Both the position numbers and the translations under genes were made by a program. The notes beneath the pieces were generated by a model. The model searched no databases. It saw nothing but the letters and a program-made list of their open reading frames with translations, and was not told the origin of the DNA. From assembly GCA_041488295.1 (NCBI GenBank), contig JBGPOZ010000081.1, positions 1 through 17,648 of the forward strand: a stretch of 17,648 bases of DNA. The letters are read 5' to 3'. Source of the DNA: URHD0088 sp041488295. GTDB taxonomy: Bacteria > Pseudomonadota > Alphaproteobacteria > ATCC43930 > CGMCC-115725. Of the stretch, positions 1 through 7,152 are shown one piece after another; position 1 is the stretch's first letter, and the number at the start of each line of letters is the position of its first letter.

Positions 1-781
1 CGGCAATGAACGGCACAACCATTACTCGCTGCTTGTCGAGGCAGAACATGTTGTTCTTTCCGTTGCTTCCTTTTGGGTATGAAATATCTGCGCGAGAAGA
101 GTTAATCTTCCGTGAATTTATCGATGGGAAGGATAAGTATTCAACAGGAAGTAACTAAAATTTGGCGAGTTGGCGGGATGAGTTTCATCGACCCTTGCTG
201 AGCGTCGGCTCGGCTTAGGCGCGAGATGCCAGCGGCAGGCGGACGGGGCAGCGGCGAGCGAGGAGATCAAGCGGCGGCTGACGCTCTCGTGCTAGGTCAA
301 TCGAGCACCGAAGTTGCCAGCGGAATCGGAGACCTTGCGCTTCGAATGACCGCGGCAACGCCTTCGGCGCATGGGTGCGCCACCCGTTGTAGGTGGACTG
401 CCCGCTGCGGAGAGCACAATGGACGGTGCGTCTCCGCGGACGAGCGCTCGATGGATGGAGCCGGCGTGCGCTCGTCCGTCGACGATTCGCTGCGCTGCTC
501 AGTGCAGTCGATTTTGCGTCTTCTGTATGGGACTTATCGGGTCTCGTTAACCATTTCTTTACTGTACCCCGTTTTACTGGGCGAGTTGGCAGCTCGGCTA
601 ACTCAAGACTCTTCAAGACTAGATTTTCGGAAATTCTTGATACCCTCGAGAAAACCTATCGCAAAGCGGTCCTGTTGTGGTATGAGAGCCCCGTACCGAA
701 AACGCCTGCGCAACAGGCGGTTATCGAAACGGTCAACTCTCGTGATGCTGCAATCTCCTCCCTGATACTAGGAGTCCTCAA
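1..781. other. Leader region without a convincing large gene
   Basis: No reading frame here has the codon bias of the genes further on. Bases 1-180 are clearly AT-richer than the rest of the window. A frame open from the left edge (3-158, plus strand) ends at a TAA at 156-158 and could encode at most 50 residues from an ATG at 6. It might be the tail or relic of a gene outside the window, but I recognise nothing in it. Bases 180-480 are GC-rich and open in several frames on both strands, with arginine-rich, low-complexity translations typical of noncoding GC-rich DNA. A frame at 393-785 ends in ATGA overlapping the start at 782; its last 50 codons look mildly protein-like but with only about half G/C at third positions, so I do not call it. 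An 11-base word, GGCGAGTTGGC, occurs near 164 and again near 579, which may be a mobile-element trace. Confidence 0.5.
547..561 (+). promoter_or_regulatory. Possible CtrA-type binding site
   Basis: TTAACCATTTCTTTA fits the alphaproteobacterial CtrA consensus TTAA-N7-TTAA with one mismatch in the second half, and the first half matches the extended form TTAACCAT. It lies about 220 bases upstream of the small secreted protein gene at 782, in a locally AT-rich stretch where a promoter would be expected. The match is short, and motifs like this occur by chance in AT-rich intergenic DNA, so this is only a candidate. Confidence 0.25.
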
Positions 782-979
782 ATGAAGGCGCTTGTTACCG
801 CGTTCGCCCTGTTGTCCTTTGTCGCGGCGACGACCATTCCCTACGCCGCCAGCGCGCAGACCAGTGCGCCGACGACGCATACGCACAAGATGACGCATGC
901 GAAGAAGAAGCATGTGAAGAAGGCGTCAACAACCCACAAGAAGACCACCAAGAAGACGAAGAAGCCAGCGACGGCCTAG
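782..979 (+). CDS. Small secreted Lys/His/Thr-rich protein
   Basis: The product is 65 residues. Residues 1-25 form a classical Sec signal peptide: a Lys at position 3, a hydrophobic core, and an ASA cleavage site before Gln26. The mature part of about 40 residues is almost entirely Thr, Lys, His, Ala and Ser, with repeated KK, HK and TTHKK-like units and no acidic residue, so it is very basic and probably disordered. A good Shine-Dalgarno, AGGAG at 770-774, sits 7 bases before the ATG and fixes the start. The gene is monocistronic: a strong terminator follows within 30 bases. Small exported basic proteins of this kind are common in rhizobial genomes and generally have no known function. Binding of polyanions (envelope polysaccharide, nucleic acid) or of metal through histidines would fit the composition, but that is inference. 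Confidence 0.85.
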   Translation: MKALVTAFALLSFVAATTIPYAASAQTSAPTTHTHKMTHAKKKHVKKASTTHKKTTKKTKKPATA

Positions 980-1004
980 CCTCCCGGCACCTTCGTTCGA
1001 GTAC

Positions 1005-1037
1005 AGCCCCCGGGAGCTTCTCGGGGGCTTTTTTTTT
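1005..1037 (+). terminator. Rho-independent terminator after the small secreted protein gene
   Basis: An inverted repeat starting AGCCCCCGGGA (1005-1015) pairs with TCTCGGGGGCT (1019-1029) around a 3-base loop, with one G-T wobble. It runs straight into nine T residues (1029-1037). It lies 26 bases after the stop at 979, a textbook intrinsic terminator. It isolates the small gene from the amidohydrolase further on. Confidence 0.93.
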
Positions 1038-1243
1038 CGATGGCGGCGCGGTCCCAAAAGCCCCGACCAGTGCCGAATCATTCGCCTTCCATGTGAGGCT
1101 TCTTGCGGCATTCGGGACGGTCGGCTGCGCGCGCGATCGCCGAAAAAACTGTGAAGGAGCGCGCACCCTCGACGAGGCTCGAGATCCATTGGAGGCGCTC
1201 GATTGGGCGGTGCTCCGGCGGCTGAGGGGAGTGCGGTGACGCG

Positions 1244-2101
1244 ATGAGCGAAGTGGCAATGCCGATTGTCGACAGTCACGTGCACCTTTGGGAGCTGGCG
1301 CGCGGCGATTATGGCTGGCTCACCCCTGCCTTGCAGCCGCTCTATCGCGATTTCGGTCGCGCCGACCTCGAGCCCTTGCTCGACGCGGCGGGAATCGACG
1401 CCATTCTTCTGGTCTAGGCGGCCCCGAGCGAGGCGGAGACCCGATACCTGCTGGATTGGGCGGCGCGTTGGCGGCGTGTCGCGGGCGTCGTCGGTTGGGT
1501 CGACATGGCGGCGGCGGATTCCCCGCGACGGATCGCCGCACTTGCCGCCGACCCCTGCCTCAAGGGCATCCGTCCGATGATCCACGACATCGCCGATCCC
1601 GAGTGGATGCTGGGCCCGGCCTTGCGGCCGGCTCTCGCGGCGATAGGGCAACACAACCTAGCTTTCGACTGTCTGGTGCGCCCCGCCCATCTGCGACCGC
1701 TGCGCCGGCTGCTCGACCGCCATCCTGAATTGCGCGCCGTCATCGATCATGGCGCCAAGCCTGAGATCGCGGCGGGCCACTTTGAACCCTGGGCGGGCGA
1801 GATGCGCGGTCTCGCGCGCGAGACCGCCGTCTATTGCAAGCTCTCCGGCCTCGTGACGGAGGCCGGCCGCGACTGGACCGTCGACCGAATGCGCCGCTAC
1901 ATCGATCACCTCGTCGACATCTTCACGCCCGAGCGTCTGCTGTGGGGCAGCGACTGGCCGGTCGTGACGCTCGCGGCGTCTTACGACGATTGGTGGACGG
2001 CCGCACATCGCTGCCTCGAAGGCGTCGACCGCGCGGCGCTGGACCAGATTTTCGGCGGGACGGCGGTGCGCTTCTATCGAATTGATAAACGGGCGATTTG
2101 A
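1244..2101 (+). pseudogene. Amidohydrolase-2 family (COG3618, lactonase-like), broken by an amber codon
   Basis: Read through one stop, this frame gives about 285 residues, the usual size of COG3618 TIM-barrel metal hydrolases, a family that includes L-fuconolactonase and related sugar-lactone and dicarboxylate-lactone hydrolases. The metal-binding DSHVHLW lies at residues 10-16. FDCLVRPAHL, VIDHGAKP and the C-terminal LLWGSDWPV with its catalytic-type Asp follow in the expected order. Codon 58 is TAG (1415-1417), in the sequence ILLV-stop-AAPSEAETRYLL, where relatives usually carry Gln; one C-to-T change of CAG would explain it. The frame and codon bias are unbroken on both sides, so the lesion is recent, a sequencing error, or read through. 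An internal ATG at 1505 could start a 198-residue piece, but it would lack the HxH metal site and is unlikely to be active. The upstream 200 bases hold no recognisable gene. It is followed by the sugar importer, so the intact form probably processed an imported compound. Confidence 0.8.
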
Positions 2102-2111
2102 TTCACGGGGG

Positions 2112-2160
2112 CAAGGCGCACGCTCGCTCCCAAGGGCGGATTGACCCGCCGTCGCCTTGG
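2112..2160 (+). promoter_or_regulatory. Leader with alternative hairpins ahead of the importer operon
   Basis: CGCCTTG (2153-2159) is complementary both to CAAGGCG at 2112-2118 (7 base pairs) and, through CCTTGG (2155-2160), to CCAAGG at 2130-2135. The second pairing encloses a further GGCGG/CCGCC stem (2135-2139 with 2146-2150). The two folds exclude each other. No T-run follows, so this is not a standard intrinsic terminator. The element lies between the amidohydrolase stop and the binding-protein gene, about 115 bases before its start, where an attenuator or mRNA-stability hairpin could act. GC-rich DNA produces such pairings by chance, so confidence is low. Confidence 0.3.
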
Positions 2161-2274
2161 TGACAGGCTTCTGCGTGAGCCGCCGGAGATGTGTTTGTTT
2201 TGCGCGGCGGCGAAATCGCCACGACCGCTCCGCCGATGGCGCAACAGCGGCGAGCCCGAGGGAGGAATTGGGCA

Positions 2275-3633
2275 ATGAAGCAGGGACGGGAGCACGACAC
2301 GAGAATCTCGCGCCGGCGCGTCTTGCAAACCGGCGCCGGAATCGCGGGAATGGCGGCGGCGGGCGGCTTTGCCTTCCCTCGGCCGGCTCTGGCGCAGAGC
2401 GGCTTCGATTGGCAGCGCTTCAAGGGCGAGCATATCGAGGTGCTGATGGCGAAGGGCCCGCGCGGCGATCTCTTGCAGCAATACCGCAAGGAGTTCGAAG
2501 CGCTGACCGGCATGACGGTCGGCGATGAGCAAGTGCCCGAGCAGCAGCAGCGCCAGAAGACGGCGATCGAGTTCAGCTCGGGCAGCACGAGCTTCGACGT
2601 CGTCATGGTGCCGTATCACGTGCAGAAGCGGCTCTTCGGCAGAAACAAGTGGCTCGAAGATCTGCGCCCCTATCTCGCGGATGCGAAGCTTACCGCGCCC
2701 GATTATGACGTTGCCGATTTCGCCAAGGGCGCGATCGATTACGCGACCCAGGCCGATGGCCGACTCGATTCGATGCCGATCAATCTCGACTATTTCATCC
2801 TTTACTGGAACAAGGAGCTCTTCGAGCAGAAGGGCGTCGCGTATCCGAAGAACTTCGACGAGCTGATGGCCGCTGCCGACAAGCTCAACGACCAGAAGAA
2901 CGGCATCTCGGGCTTCCTCGGGCGCGGTCTCAAGAACGCCAATGTCGTTCTGTGGACCGACCTGATGCTGGGGTGGGGCAGGGATCCGATCACGAAGGAT
3001 GGCGGGCTTCCCGACGATGCGGATGCCGTCGCGGCGGCAACCTATTACCAGAAGATCGTCAAGGGCTACGGCCCGCCCGGCGTCGTTCAGTTCAACTGGA
3101 ACGAATGCCAGTCGCTCTTCGCGCTCGGCAAGGCGGCGATGTGGATCGACGGCATCGGCTTTGCCCTGCCGCTCGAGGACAAGACGAAGTCGAAGATCGT
3201 CGGCAAGGTCGGTTACGGCGTGATGCCGCCCGGGCCTAAGGCGCAGCATTCGGCCCTGTTCGGCGACGGCATGGCGGTCTCGGCGATGACCAAGAAGAAA
3301 GAGGCCGCCTGGTTCTATGTGCAATGGGCGACCAATAAGCAGATGCAGGCGCGCAATCTGCTCGGCGGCTACGGCTCGCCCGGACGGAACTCGTCCTTCG
3401 AAACCGCGAAGACGGCAAGCGACCTCAAGGCACCGCGCGAGTGGGTCGATGCCATGAGCGGCTCGATCAAGATCGCGCGGCCGGGTCTGCCGGAGATCAC
3501 GGCGGTTACCGAGTTCCGCGACATTTACGGCATCGCCCTCACCAACATGCTGCAAGGGGGCGACCCCGCGACGGAGTTGAAGAAGGCAAGCGATCAGTTC
3601 AGGCCGATCCTGGCAAAGACCGAGAACGGCTGA
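2275..3633 (+). CDS. CUT1-type sugar ABC transporter, substrate-binding protein (Tat-exported)
   Basis: This 452-residue family 1 extracellular solute-binding protein (MalE/UgpB fold) captures substrate in the periplasm and delivers it to the two permeases encoded next. The N-terminus carries a twin-arginine signal: SRRRVLQ at residues 12-18, a weakly hydrophobic AG-rich stretch, and an ALA cleavage site near residue 40. It is therefore probably exported folded by Tat, unlike the Sec-type binding protein of the second importer. The mature part has the usual two-lobe pattern, with an early DVVMVPYHVQKRL segment and aromatic-rich stretches (DYFILYWNKELF, VVLWTDLMLGWGRD) typical of sugar-contact regions. 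The frame extends upstream to 2191, but the ATG at 2275 is preceded by a strong GGGAGGA and puts the Tat motif at the proper distance from the start. It is first in an operon, 22 bases before the permease. The substrate cannot be assigned from sequence; polyols, oligosaccharides or glycerol-phosphate-like compounds are all possible. Confidence 0.93.
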   Translation: MKQGREHDTRISRRRVLQTGAGIAGMAAAGGFAFPRPALAQSGFDWQRFKGEHIEVLMAKGPRGDLLQQYRKEFEALTGMTVGDEQVPEQQQRQKTAIEFSSGSTSFDVVMVPYHVQKRLFGRNKWLEDLRPYLADAKLTAPDYDVADFAKGAIDYATQADGRLDSMPINLDYFILYWNKELFEQKGVAYPKNFDELMAAADKLNDQKNGISGFLGRGLKNANVVLWTDLMLGWGRDPITKDGGLPDDADAVAAATYYQKIVKGYGPPGVVQFNWNECQSLFALGKAAMWIDGIGFALPLEDKTKSKIVGKVGYGVMPPGPKAQHSALFGDGMAVSAMTKKKEAAWFYVQWATNKQMQARNLLGGYGSPGRNSSFETAKTASDLKAPREWVDAMSGSIKIARPGLPEITAVTEFRDIYGIALTNMLQGGDPATELKKASDQFRPILAKTENG

Positions 3634-3655
3634 GCCGCCTTCCGGAGCGGCTGAT

Positions 3656-4582
3656 ATGACAGCGATGTTCGCAGACAGGGCGGCGGAAGCGACGCCGCGC
3701 CGGCGGGCCGAGCGTTTCTCGCGCGACGGACGCAGCCGCTATCTTCTCTTCGTGCTGCCGGCCCTCGCCGTCATGTTGGCCGTGATCATCTTTCCCTGGC
3801 TCTTCACGCTGTACATGAGCGTGCATGACTGGCGGATCGGCGGCGCGCACAGTTTCGTCGGCCTCGACAATTACGTGCGTCTCACCGGGGACGAGCGCTT
3901 TCGCGGCGCCGTCATCCGCACGCTGTTTTATACCGCGCTCGCCGTCGTCCTGCCGCTCATCCTCGGGGTCGTCTCCGCCCTCGTCTTTCACCGCCAGTTT
4001 CCGCTGCGCGGCTTGCTGCGCGGAATCTTCATCATGCCGATGATGGCGACGCCCGTGGCCGTCGGGCTCGTCTGGACGATGATGTTCCACCCGCAGCTCG
4101 GCGTCCTCAATTACCTCCTCAGCCTTGTCGGCATTCCGCCACAGCTCTGGGTGTTCGACCAGGCGACCGTGATCCCGAGCCTCGTCCTCGTCGAGACCTG
4201 GCAATGGACGCCGCTCGTCATGCTGATCGTGCTGGGCGGACTCGCGGCGCTCCCGACCGAGCCCTACGAATCGGCGTTGATCGACGGTGCGACGCCGTGG
4301 CAGCTCTTCCGCCACGTGACGTTTCCGCTGGTGCTGCCCTTCATCATGGTGGCGACGATCATCCGGACGATCGACGCGGTGAAGGCGTTCGACACGATCT
4401 TCGTCATCACGCAGGGCGGCCCGGGGACCGCCTCGGAGACGATCAACCTCTTTCTCTATACCGAGGCCTTCGCCTTTTACGAGATCGGTTACGCCTCGGC
4501 GGTCGTCGTCGTCTTTTTCGTCGTCATCCTCGCTCTCTGCCTCCTCCTTCTTTACATGCGGCAGCGCGCGCAATGGACATGA
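3656..4582 (+). CDS. CUT1 ABC transporter permease, MalF/UgpA type
   Basis: This 308-residue inner-membrane permease pairs with the next gene to form the translocation channel. A basic cytoplasmic N-terminus (residues 1-28) leads to six predicted membrane spans, the first near 30-50 and the last near 282-300. The coupling-helix EAA loop is present near residues 202-228 (EPYESALIDG, then VTFPLVLP); the first Ala of the usual EAA is replaced, which is common in the MalF-type partner. The downstream GGPGTASETINLFLY segment is typical of the UgpA/MalF group. The start is an ATG 22 bases after the binding-protein stop, with a GGAG-type ribosome site. Its end overlaps the second permease, indicating translational coupling. 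Family and role are secure; the substrate is unknown. Confidence 0.93.
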   Translation: MTAMFADRAAEATPRRRAERFSRDGRSRYLLFVLPALAVMLAVIIFPWLFTLYMSVHDWRIGGAHSFVGLDNYVRLTGDERFRGAVIRTLFYTALAVVLPLILGVVSALVFHRQFPLRGLLRGIFIMPMMATPVAVGLVWTMMFHPQLGVLNYLLSLVGIPPQLWVFDQATVIPSLVLVETWQWTPLVMLIVLGGLAALPTEPYESALIDGATPWQLFRHVTFPLVLPFIMVATIIRTIDAVKAFDTIFVITQGGPGTASETINLFLYTEAFAFYEIGYASAVVVVFFVVILALCLLLLYMRQRAQWT

Positions 4583-5433
4583 GACGCGCGAGCGGCCCGG
4601 TCGGGCGAAGCGGCATCAGGGGTCTTGTCAACGGCATCGCCTTCGCCGTTTCGGTTGTCGTCATCGTCTCGCCGGCGCTTCTCGTCTTCCTCTGGATGCT
4701 ATCGCTCTCGCTCAAGAACGAGATCGACAACATCGCCTATCCGCCGATCTTCATCCCGAATCCGCCGACCTTGAACAATTTCGTCCAGGTGTTCCGCGAC
4801 AGCCCCTTCCTCCTATACACTTGGAACAGCATCATCGTGACCGGCAGCGCGACCGTGCTTGCGCTCCTCGTCGGCGTTCCCGCCGGTTACGGCATTGCCA
4901 AGGCGCGCGCCTGGCGCGTCGGAGTCCTCGTCCTCTTGTCGCGCCTGACGCCGGGGCTCAGCTTCTTGATCCCGCTCTTCATCCTCTTCAAGGCGCTGGG
5001 CCTCACCGGCACGCTCTGGCCGCAGATCATCACCCATCTCGTCATCACGGTGCCGATCGTTGCCTGGATCATGATCGGCTTCTTCGAGACGATCCCGCAC
5101 GAGCTGGAAGAGGCGGCGCTCATCGACGGCTGTACCTTGTGGCAGGCGTTTCGGCGCGTGGCGTTGCCGCTGGCGCGGCCGGGTATCGTCGTCTCGACGA
5201 TCCTGTCGGTCATCTTCTCGTGGAACAATTTCATCTTCGGCGTCGTGCTGGCCGGGCGCGAGACGCGGACCCTGCCCGTCGCCGTCTACAACGTCCTCTC
5301 CTTCGAGCAATTGTCATGGGGACCGCTCGCCGCGGCGGCGCTCATCGTCACGCTGCCGGTGCTGATCCTGACCATCTTCGTGCAGCGTGAGATCGTGACG
5401 GGGCTCGCGGCGGGTGGGGTCAAGGGCGGGTAG
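4573..5433 (+). CDS. CUT1 ABC transporter permease, MalG/UgpE type
   Basis: This is the second channel subunit, 286 residues from the ATG at 4573. An in-frame ATG at 4579 makes an ATGA overlap with the previous stop and would give 284 residues; either start is compatible with coupling to the upstream permease. The predicted spans begin near residues 22-45, and the family-typical PPTLNNFVQVF periplasmic segment follows near 64-74. A canonical EAA coupling loop, EEAALIDG at 179-186, is followed by VALPLARPG. The IFSWNNFIFGVVLAG stretch near 214-228 is diagnostic of MalG-type permeases. The gene ends 52 bases before the likely ATPase start, so the four genes form one operon. Confidence 0.93.
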   Translation: MDMRRASGPVGRSGIRGLVNGIAFAVSVVVIVSPALLVFLWMLSLSLKNEIDNIAYPPIFIPNPPTLNNFVQVFRDSPFLLYTWNSIIVTGSATVLALLVGVPAGYGIAKARAWRVGVLVLLSRLTPGLSFLIPLFILFKALGLTGTLWPQIITHLVITVPIVAWIMIGFFETIPHELEEAALIDGCTLWQAFRRVALPLARPGIVVSTILSVIFSWNNFIFGVVLAGRETRTLPVAVYNVLSFEQLSWGPLAAAALIVTLPVLILTIFVQREIVTGLAAGGVKGG

Positions 5434-5485
5434 GCGATCTGTCACAATACAGCATTATTGCTGGCGGGAAGGGGCGGGGGCGGAT

Positions 5486-6487
5486 TTGTCGGCGATCTTG
5501 GTGGAGCGTGTCTGCAAGGCGTGGGGCGCAACCCGTGCGGTCGACGAGGTGAGCTTCGCCGCCGCGGCAGGCTCGCTCGTCGTCCTGCTCGGCCCCTCGG
5601 GTTGCGGCAAGTCGACGAGCTTGCGGCTCATCGCCGGGCTCGAGGAGGCGAGCTCGGGCCGCATCCTCATCGCCGGACGCGACGTGACAAGCTTGCCGCC
5701 GGCGCGGCGTGGCATCGCCATGGTCTTTCAATCTTACGCACTCTTCCCGCACCTCACCGTCGCCGAGAACATCCTCTTCGGCCTGCGCGTGCGCAAGGTG
5801 CCGGCCGCCGAGCGGCGCCGGCGCCTCGACAAGGTCGCGGCTCTGCTCGGTCTCGGGCCGCTGCTGGAACGCAAGCCCGCGCAGCTCTCGGGCGGGCAAC
5901 AACAGCGCGTCGCATTGGGACGCGCCATCATCGCCGAGGCGCCGGTTTGTCTCATGGACGAGCCGCTCTCCAACCTCGACGCGCAGCTTCGTCAGGAGAT
6001 GCGGCGCGAGATCCGCGAGCTCCAGCAAAGGCTCGGCATCACCATGCTCTACGTGACGCACGATCAGAGCGAGGCGATGAGCATGGCCGACCAGGTCATC
6101 TTGTTGCGTGCCGGACGGGTCGAGCAGGATGCCCCGCCGGCCGCGCTCTACGAGCGGCCGGCGACCGCCTTCGCCGCGCGCTTTATCGGCACCCCGCCGA
6201 TGAACCTCCTGAAGATTGCCGATCGCGGACTCCTTCTCGGTGTCCGGCCGGAGGACATCGCGTTTGCCGAGAGCGGCGACATCGCGGGTCGGATCGCTGC
6301 AATCGAATATCTCGGCGCCGATTCGACGGTCGCCTGCACCGTCGGCGACGAGACGGTGATGGTCCGGGCACCGGGGCGCGTGGCGCTGCCGGTCGGCGCC
6401 GTGGTCCGCCTCGCTTGGCCGGCGGAGAAGACGCATGTCTTCGACGCCGAGACCGGGCGGCGCCGTGACGATGTGGCATTAACCTGA
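5486..6487 (+). CDS. CUT1 ABC transporter ATPase, MalK/UgpC type with TOBE domain
   Basis: This cytoplasmic ATPase powers the importer. From the TTG at 5486 it has 333 residues. All nucleotide-binding motifs are intact: Walker A GPSGCGKST (36-44), Q-loop Gln82 in VFQSYALFPH, signature LSGGQQQR (134-141), Walker B CLMDEP with Glu159, D-loop SNLD, and switch His192 in VTHDQ. The C-terminal third holds a TOBE-type regulatory domain beginning LLLGVRPEDIAF, slightly shorter than in MalK. The frame opens further upstream, with a GTG at 5414 inside the preceding gene. I prefer the TTG at 5486 because GGAAGGGG lies just before it and the protein then starts SAILVERV, as relatives do. It is the only transporter ATPase in the window, so it may also energise the second permease pair at 13270-14963. 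Immediately after its stop the sequence changes to a transposase remnant. Confidence 0.9.
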   Translation: MSAILVERVCKAWGATRAVDEVSFAAAAGSLVVLLGPSGCGKSTSLRLIAGLEEASSGRILIAGRDVTSLPPARRGIAMVFQSYALFPHLTVAENILFGLRVRKVPAAERRRRLDKVAALLGLGPLLERKPAQLSGGQQQRVALGRAIIAEAPVCLMDEPLSNLDAQLRQEMRREIRELQQRLGITMLYVTHDQSEAMSMADQVILLRAGRVEQDAPPAALYERPATAFAARFIGTPPMNLLKIADRGLLLGVRPEDIAFAESGDIAGRIAAIEYLGADSTVACTVGDETVMVRAPGRVALPVGAVVRLAWPAEKTHVFDAETGRRRDDVALT

Positions 6488-6826
6488 CGTATTCGTCAGC
6501 CCAGCGCGGCCTGGATGTGCGTGGTCGGTTTTGTAAACGGGATCGTGCCGCTGGGTGGCGTCGCTTGCGGCGCCGATCTTGGTTCCGATTGTGTCGTGGT
6601 TGGAGGTTGCAGGATGGGTTCGGCGGGACGACATCGCCCCGTCGATCAAGGTCCGGCTGCTGCAAATCGACTGGCGAGCAATCGGAAGATCGCGGCGTCG
6701 GGGCAGGCCGTCGCGAAGTACAAGAACGCCGCCATCCGACGAGAGCAGCCCGCCATCAAAGGCAACACTCACCTTCTTGCGGCAAATCGCTGGCAGGGAA
6801 AACGGCAGGAGGTTATCTTTGTCCAT
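6479..6826 (-). pseudogene. IS1380-family transposase, degraded N-terminal remnant
   Basis: On the minus strand the first 39 or so codons from the ATG at 6826 (down to about 6710) read as a clean IS1380-family transposase start: LLPFSLPAICRKKVSVAF, then DGGLLSSDGGVLVLRD. Relatives show the same LPF-CRKK-FDGG-SSDGG pattern. Beyond this point the match fades. A later QRHDPVYK resembles the family's LRHDPVFK block at about the right distance, suggesting a decayed sequence with substitutions and small indels rather than a clean cut. A full IS1380 transposase is about 430-460 residues, so most of the gene, including the DDE catalytic residues, is missing. The frame runs into the end of the ATPase gene without a stop of its own. 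I could not define terminal inverted repeats or a target duplication. It marks the left border of the block between the two importers. Confidence 0.75.
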
Positions 6827-7152
6827 GGCGGGCGTGGCGCTCCGTGATCGTGGGATTTATCCTGTCTCGACAACGGAATCATGCTCGCGTTCATCGGCCT
6901 ACGCTGCATCCGCAAACCCAAAATGACTGCCGTCCGTGAATCAGGTCGGCTAAGTTTATAACCGGGAGAAACTTCCGGTAGAGTATGCTGGCCTGCTTCC
7001 TATGGTCCGTGACGGCGAGATGATCGGATGGGAAAGCGCCTTCACCGCGAGCGAGCGTTGAGCAACGGTTCCTGCCGCTGCGAGCATGAACGGCACGGCG
7101 CGACGTTGGGACGATATTCGAAGGCAAGCATATCGGGCATCCGGCAGAGCGC
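6827..7152. other. Intergenic stretch, likely mobile-element border and promoter region
   Basis: No gene is supported here. The part next to the transposase start probably includes the old upstream end of the insertion sequence. A perfect-spacing inverted repeat, ACCGGGAG-AAA-CTTCCGGT (6961-6979, 8 pairs with one G-T), lies in the middle, just after an AT-rich GTTTATA. It has no T-run and could be an operator or the relic of an element terminus. Open frames on both strands here translate to unremarkable sequence and start or stop inside the neighbouring genes. The promoter of the cytochrome gene at 7153 should lie in this stretch, but I see no convincing -35/-10 pair. Confidence 0.45.

Noticed and set aside
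226..765. Plus-strand open frame of 179 codons in the leader region
   Set aside because: There is no ribosome site, the Arg/Ser-rich translation changes character part-way, third-position bias is weak, and no motif is recognised.
1040..1243. Possible end of a gene preceding the amidohydrolase, finishing at a TGA near 1237
   Set aside because: The frame gives a short stretch without recognisable family features and without a start or ribosome site; it may equally be noncoding leader.
2074..3555. Long open frame (about 490 codons) on the minus strand
   Set aside because: It lies opposite the substrate-binding protein gene. Its Arg/Leu/His-rich translation has no family pattern, while the plus frame has a signal peptide, ribosome site and family motifs.
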